From: Ignavibacteriales bacterium | Lineage (GTDB): Bacteria > Bacteroidota > Ignavibacteria > Ignavibacteriales > Ignavibacteriaceae | NCBI GenBank assembly: GCA_015709675.1 | Contig: CP054182.1 | Coordinates: 1,591,448-1,655,447 of the forward strand | Direction: 5' to 3' | DNA length: 64,000 bases | In this document: positions 61,479-64,000 of the stretch, piece after piece | Layout of the letters: each line of letters starts with the position of its first letter | Numbering within the stretch: the stretch's first letter is position 1 | Made by a program: the position numbers and the translations under genes | The notes under the pieces: model-generated | Seen by the model: the letters and a program-made list of their open reading frames with translations, nothing else | Databases searched by the model: none | What the model was told of the DNA's origin: nothing

Positions 61479-62558
61479 TTAAGTTTGGGCACCTGCCTGC
61501 CTCTCTACCAAATGCAGGCCCCAGATAACTGCCGCAAGTGACACAGTTATGAACAGGGGAATCAAGAAGGCAGACTCAGCGATGAAAGCAGTCATCCTCA
61601 AGTAATGGGGAAGTGCGCCCACAGCAATGGCAAGTCCGAATGCTATTGAAGCGGTCAGACCAGCACGGCCGGGGAGTCCTGAAGCAAGAATTCTTATGGC
61701 TGCCGGAGAGGAGGCCTGCAGAAAAAATATTCCGGCGTAAAGACTGATTCTTGACTGCTCATGAAAGGTAAGCAGGATAATGGCCGCAATAAGTGAGGTA
61801 TAGAGCCAGATTTTTTTGCCGGCAAAATCCGCCAGAAAACCGCCGGCAAGTTTACCCGAAGCGGCACTAAGGGCAAGAGGTATCAATATGGCGATTTCAC
61901 CTGCTGTAATATACTGAAAGATATTCCACACTGCAGAGCGAAAAGCAATGGCAAGCAGCACGGCAATCATAATGATATCATGCCCGTCAGGAATAAAGGA
62001 TTGCTTTGGAGGCGGTTCCTGAATTTTTCCGTTTTTCAGGACACCTGTCAGTGCAGCTGAGAGCAAAAAGAGGACTATCAGTTCGGCGGTGGGAAAAAGT
62101 CCGAGCCACGATATATACCCGCCGAGTGCAAGCCCCAGTACACCCGGAGAGGAGAATAAACCGATATAACCGGATTTATGATCATCCGCCGTTATAGACA
62201 GGGAGCCGCCTCCGACATGGAACACTGAAGACCCCAACCCGCTCAGAATGATTGCAGTCCATGGAGAAAAAGTGAAAACAATAAGCCCGCCAATAGCAGA
62301 GAGAATACCTGCATACACATATACTCTGCTCAGCTGATATTTGTCCGAGAGCAGCCCGGCAAGCGGCTGCGAACCAAATGCAAGTACATTATATACAAGC
62401 ACCATCATGCTCAGGTCTTTCCCGGTCGCTGCGGAGGCAGCGGTTCCTATTAACATTCCCGCGGTCAGATCGTTCAGCAGGTGAATAAAGCCAAGCAGTG
62501 CCGGCAGATGCCATACTGACTGCTTAAACCTGATACCGGGGAATGTCGCACTATTCAT
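61479..62558 (-). CDS. MFS transporter
   Basis: The 359-residue protein has about 10-12 hydrophobic helices and MFS signatures: PLAGLLSDKYQLSRVYVYAG after TM2 (motif A), and GLGSSVFHVGGGSLSI in the fourth/fifth helix region. The length is slightly short for MFS. The HVGGGS segment is reminiscent of the fosmidomycin-resistance group but this is weak. The start overlaps the upstream gene by four bases, linking it to two unknown membrane proteins. Substrate unknown. Confidence 0.85.
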   Translation of the reverse strand: MNSATFPGIRFKQSVWHLPALLGFIHLLNDLTAGMLIGTAASAATGKDLSMMVLVYNVLAFGSQPLAGLLSDKYQLSRVYVYAGILSAIGGLIVFTFSPWTAIILSGLGSSVFHVGGGSLSITADDHKSGYIGLFSSPGVLGLALGGYISWLGLFPTAELIVLFLLSAALTGVLKNGKIQEPPPKQSFIPDGHDIIMIAVLLAIAFRSAVWNIFQYITAGEIAILIPLALSAASGKLAGGFLADFAGKKIWLYTSLIAAIILLTFHEQSRISLYAGIFFLQASSPAAIRILASGLPGRAGLTASIAFGLAIAVGALPHYLRMTAFIAESAFLIPLFITVSLAAVIWGLHLVERQAGAQT

Positions 62559-62899
62559 AAAAGCATCTCATAGATAAGCAATCCCGCCCCTGCAGAAAAG
62601 ATATTAGCAAGAAGGGAAATCCTCAGCGCTTCCCTGTAATCACTTCTCAGGAGAAAGCGGAGCAGAAACATCTCAGCTGTTATGACAAGAAGTTCAACCG
62701 CAGTGAAGAATGGAAAAAACCCCAGACTTTCGTAATAAGATGAGTAATAAAATTTATAAAACGCAAGCTGGGCAAGCGGCTGTGTTATTATATTGACTAT
62801 TACAGCGTATCCGGCTGATTGCATCAAAGGGCGTTTAACGGCAAAGATATATACTGCAAATTCAAGCAGCAGAGTAAGCAGCAGTGTGCCGATATTCAT
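62555..62899 (-). CDS. Unknown four-helix membrane protein
   Basis: The 114-residue protein is almost wholly hydrophobic with four predicted transmembrane helices (near 3-20, 28-48, 60-80 and 92-112). No family was recognised. It overlaps both neighbours by four bases (ATGA type), so it is translationally coupled to the 227-residue protein upstream and to the MFS transporter downstream. Confidence 0.7.
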   Translation of the reverse strand: MNIGTLLLTLLLEFAVYIFAVKRPLMQSAGYAVIVNIITQPLAQLAFYKFYYSSYYESLGFFPFFTAVELLVITAEMFLLRFLLRSDYREALRISLLANIFSAGAGLLIYEMLL

Positions 62900-63579
62900 T
62901 CGTTTTTCTTTGCCCGTCTTCTGCGAATAATGATGATCAGTAGTGCGGTAACTCCGGCAAGCGGCAGCAGGAAGTAAAAGATATCACCGGCAAACAACCC
63001 CTCCGGTTCCGGTGCTACATCACCAAGGAGTAAATTTTCTGAATGAAAAAGCCCTGCTTCCGGCTTAAAAGGCATTTCCTTGATTAACTCAGAATCTTCA
63101 TAGATCTTAACGGCTGTTATCGCTGCTTCAAAGCTGCTGTCTTTTAACATGGTAAAAGAAACCGTAAAATACACCTCATCAAAACTGCCGTATTTTTTCT
63201 TAAACACTTTACTTATATCAAGTTCTGTTTTGTGATAACTTATCCCTGATTTTTTAAGCCTGCTGAGAACAGCACTGAGTTCTTCACCTGTTAAGATAAA
63301 ATCACTGACGAGGCTGTCCCTGTTAAATACATATATCACGGGCTTTGCTGAGTTCTTTTTTATCTGAATGTATCTCTGATCAAACAGATTAGTGATTTCA
63401 TCTGCTGATGTATAGTACTCCCTGAATAAATTTGATAATAGAAATATTTTACCGGGGAAAGAATCAACGGCGGAAAAATCAAGAAAATATCTTTTTTCTT
63501 CCGGCTCCCGGGGACGGATGATCACATCCGGCAGCAGAGTGGCGGAAATGAGCAGAAAAAGAAGGATAAATCTGGGCAT
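62896..63579 (-). CDS. Unknown exported protein with C-terminal membrane anchor
   Basis: The 227-residue protein has an N-terminal hydrophobic segment (PRFILLFLLISATLLPDV), a mixed alpha/beta domain (about 30-190) and a C-terminal transmembrane helix (FYFLLPLAGVTALLIIII) followed by an Arg/Lys-rich tail, so the middle domain should face the periplasm. No family was recognised. It is the first gene of a coupled three-gene set with a small membrane protein and an MFS transporter. Confidence 0.7.
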   Translation of the reverse strand: MPRFILLFLLISATLLPDVIIRPREPEEKRYFLDFSAVDSFPGKIFLLSNLFREYYTSADEITNLFDQRYIQIKKNSAKPVIYVFNRDSLVSDFILTGEELSAVLSRLKKSGISYHKTELDISKVFKKKYGSFDEVYFTVSFTMLKDSSFEAAITAVKIYEDSELIKEMPFKPEAGLFHSENLLLGDVAPEPEGLFAGDIFYFLLPLAGVTALLIIIIRRRRAKKNE

Positions 63580-63703
63580 ACAAATCTCAGGATTATGATG
63601 AAGTTTATACCCTATGTTAAGGAAAAAGTTTCAAATAGAATAAGGGGAATGCCGCAGGGGAAACAATTTCCGGCTATTGATCAGCGGGAATGGCGTACTT
63701 TTT

Positions 63704-64000
63704 TTAGTTCAGAGAAATCTGAGGGAACGCTGTGGTTATGGTGTTATGGAAGGCCAGTTCAACAATTTTGGCATCCATAAACCGGCGCATGGGGAAAGTG
63801 GCAAGCAAACGGAAAACATCACCGTCAGATTTGGCGCTCAGAATAATCCAGAGCTTAGTACGGTCCATTGACAACGTATAGCTGTTAATCTTCCCTTCGA
63901 GCATCAGTTTATTTACCTGTTCACGCTGCTGCGGGATAAGAGTCATAAATTCTTCCGTGATGGTGTCCGGCAGATCTATGTCAACCATGTATTGTTTCAT
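63704..64000 (-). CDS. Muconolactone isomerase/YciI-like small protein (edge of window)
   Basis: The 98-residue frame starts with an ATG exactly at the window edge (MKQYMVDIDLPDTITEEF), so an earlier start outside cannot be excluded. LIPQQREQVNKLMLEGKINS, YTLSMDRTKLWIILSAKS and LLATFPMRRFMDAKIVELAF follow the dimeric ferredoxin-like fold of muconolactone-isomerase-like proteins. Catalytic function is unlikely to be muconolactone isomerisation and is unknown. Confidence 0.7.
   Translation of the reverse strand: MKQYMVDIDLPDTITEEFMTLIPQQREQVNKLMLEGKINSYTLSMDRTKLWIILSAKSDGDVFRLLATFPMRRFMDAKIVELAFHNTITTAFPQISLN

Noticed and set aside
63595-63780. 61-codon plus-strand open frame near the window end
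   Set aside because: It overlaps the minus-strand muconolactone-isomerase-like gene and has no recognisable sequence; most likely a shadow.

Overview
The window looks like chromosomal DNA of a diderm bacterium of the Bacteroidetes/Chlorobi superphylum, most likely an Ignavibacteria-type organism. The evidence is two secreted proteins with C-terminal type IX secretion (T9SS) sorting domains of the NPFNPST...G(L/I)ASG(V/T)YFYK type, an outer-membrane biogenesis block (uppS-bamA-two skp/ompH-lpxD), a homodimeric pyruvate:ferredoxin oxidoreductase paired with a dihydroorotate-dehydrogenase-like protein, a eukaryote-like (type 2) IleRS, a DUF2911 protein and weak or absent Shine-Dalgarno sites before many genes. 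Sampled coding GC is in the mid-40s percent. No rRNA, tRNA, CRISPR array, insertion sequence or prophage was seen. The species assignment is inference.

Layout. 1-669: 3'-truncated phosphate acetyltransferase (minus strand). 814-7015: a TetR-controlled tripartite RND efflux operon (regulator, TolC-like, membrane fusion lipoprotein, RND pump), with a palindromic operator just before the regulator. 7291-22773: a long, nearly gapless plus-strand run: yggS, divIVA-like, purine nucleoside phosphorylase, a membrane/coiled-coil protein, ileS, a DksA/TraR-like protein, lspA, an RluD-type pseudouridine synthase, cysS, a YgjP-like metalloprotein, era, an EamA transporter, acylphosphatase, ispF, a DedA protein and lnt. 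The first half keeps the order of the distal division cluster of Gram-positive bacteria (ylmE...divIVA-ileS-ylyA-lspA-ylyB in Bacillus). 23036-24145: a T9SS cargo protein with a nine-G tract. 24263-28664 (minus): SRPBCC protein, ahcY, metK and a sugar nucleotidyltransferase, with a cluster of small hairpin repeats. 29082-33752: nifJ and its DHOD-like neighbour. 34021-38014: DUF2911 protein and a T9SS subtilase. 38174-38769: a VapBC-type toxin-antitoxin pair. 38910-43044: acyl-CoA/ACP synthetase, branched-chain aminotransferase, alkaline phosphatase.

43278-51506 is the most unusual part: four tandem paralogous membrane sensors, each with two transmembrane helices around an extracytoplasmic helical domain, a histidine-kinase core and a C-terminal receiver. 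Receivers are intact in all four. The kinase core is canonical in the last two, has lost its phospho-accepting His and ATP lid in the second, and is almost unrecognisable in the first. No dedicated output regulator lies nearby.

52100-53498: lexA with a recognisable promoter/operator, followed by a mini-WYL-like protein and an unknown protein. 53703-59105: cell-envelope biogenesis (undecaprenyl-PP synthase, BamA, two Skp-like chaperones, LpxD). 59137-59304: a 55-residue orphan small protein. 59540-61383 (minus): queE-queD-truA (tRNA modification). 61479-63579 (minus): a translationally coupled set of two unknown membrane proteins and an MFS transporter. 63704-64000: a muconolactone-isomerase-like small protein at the window edge.
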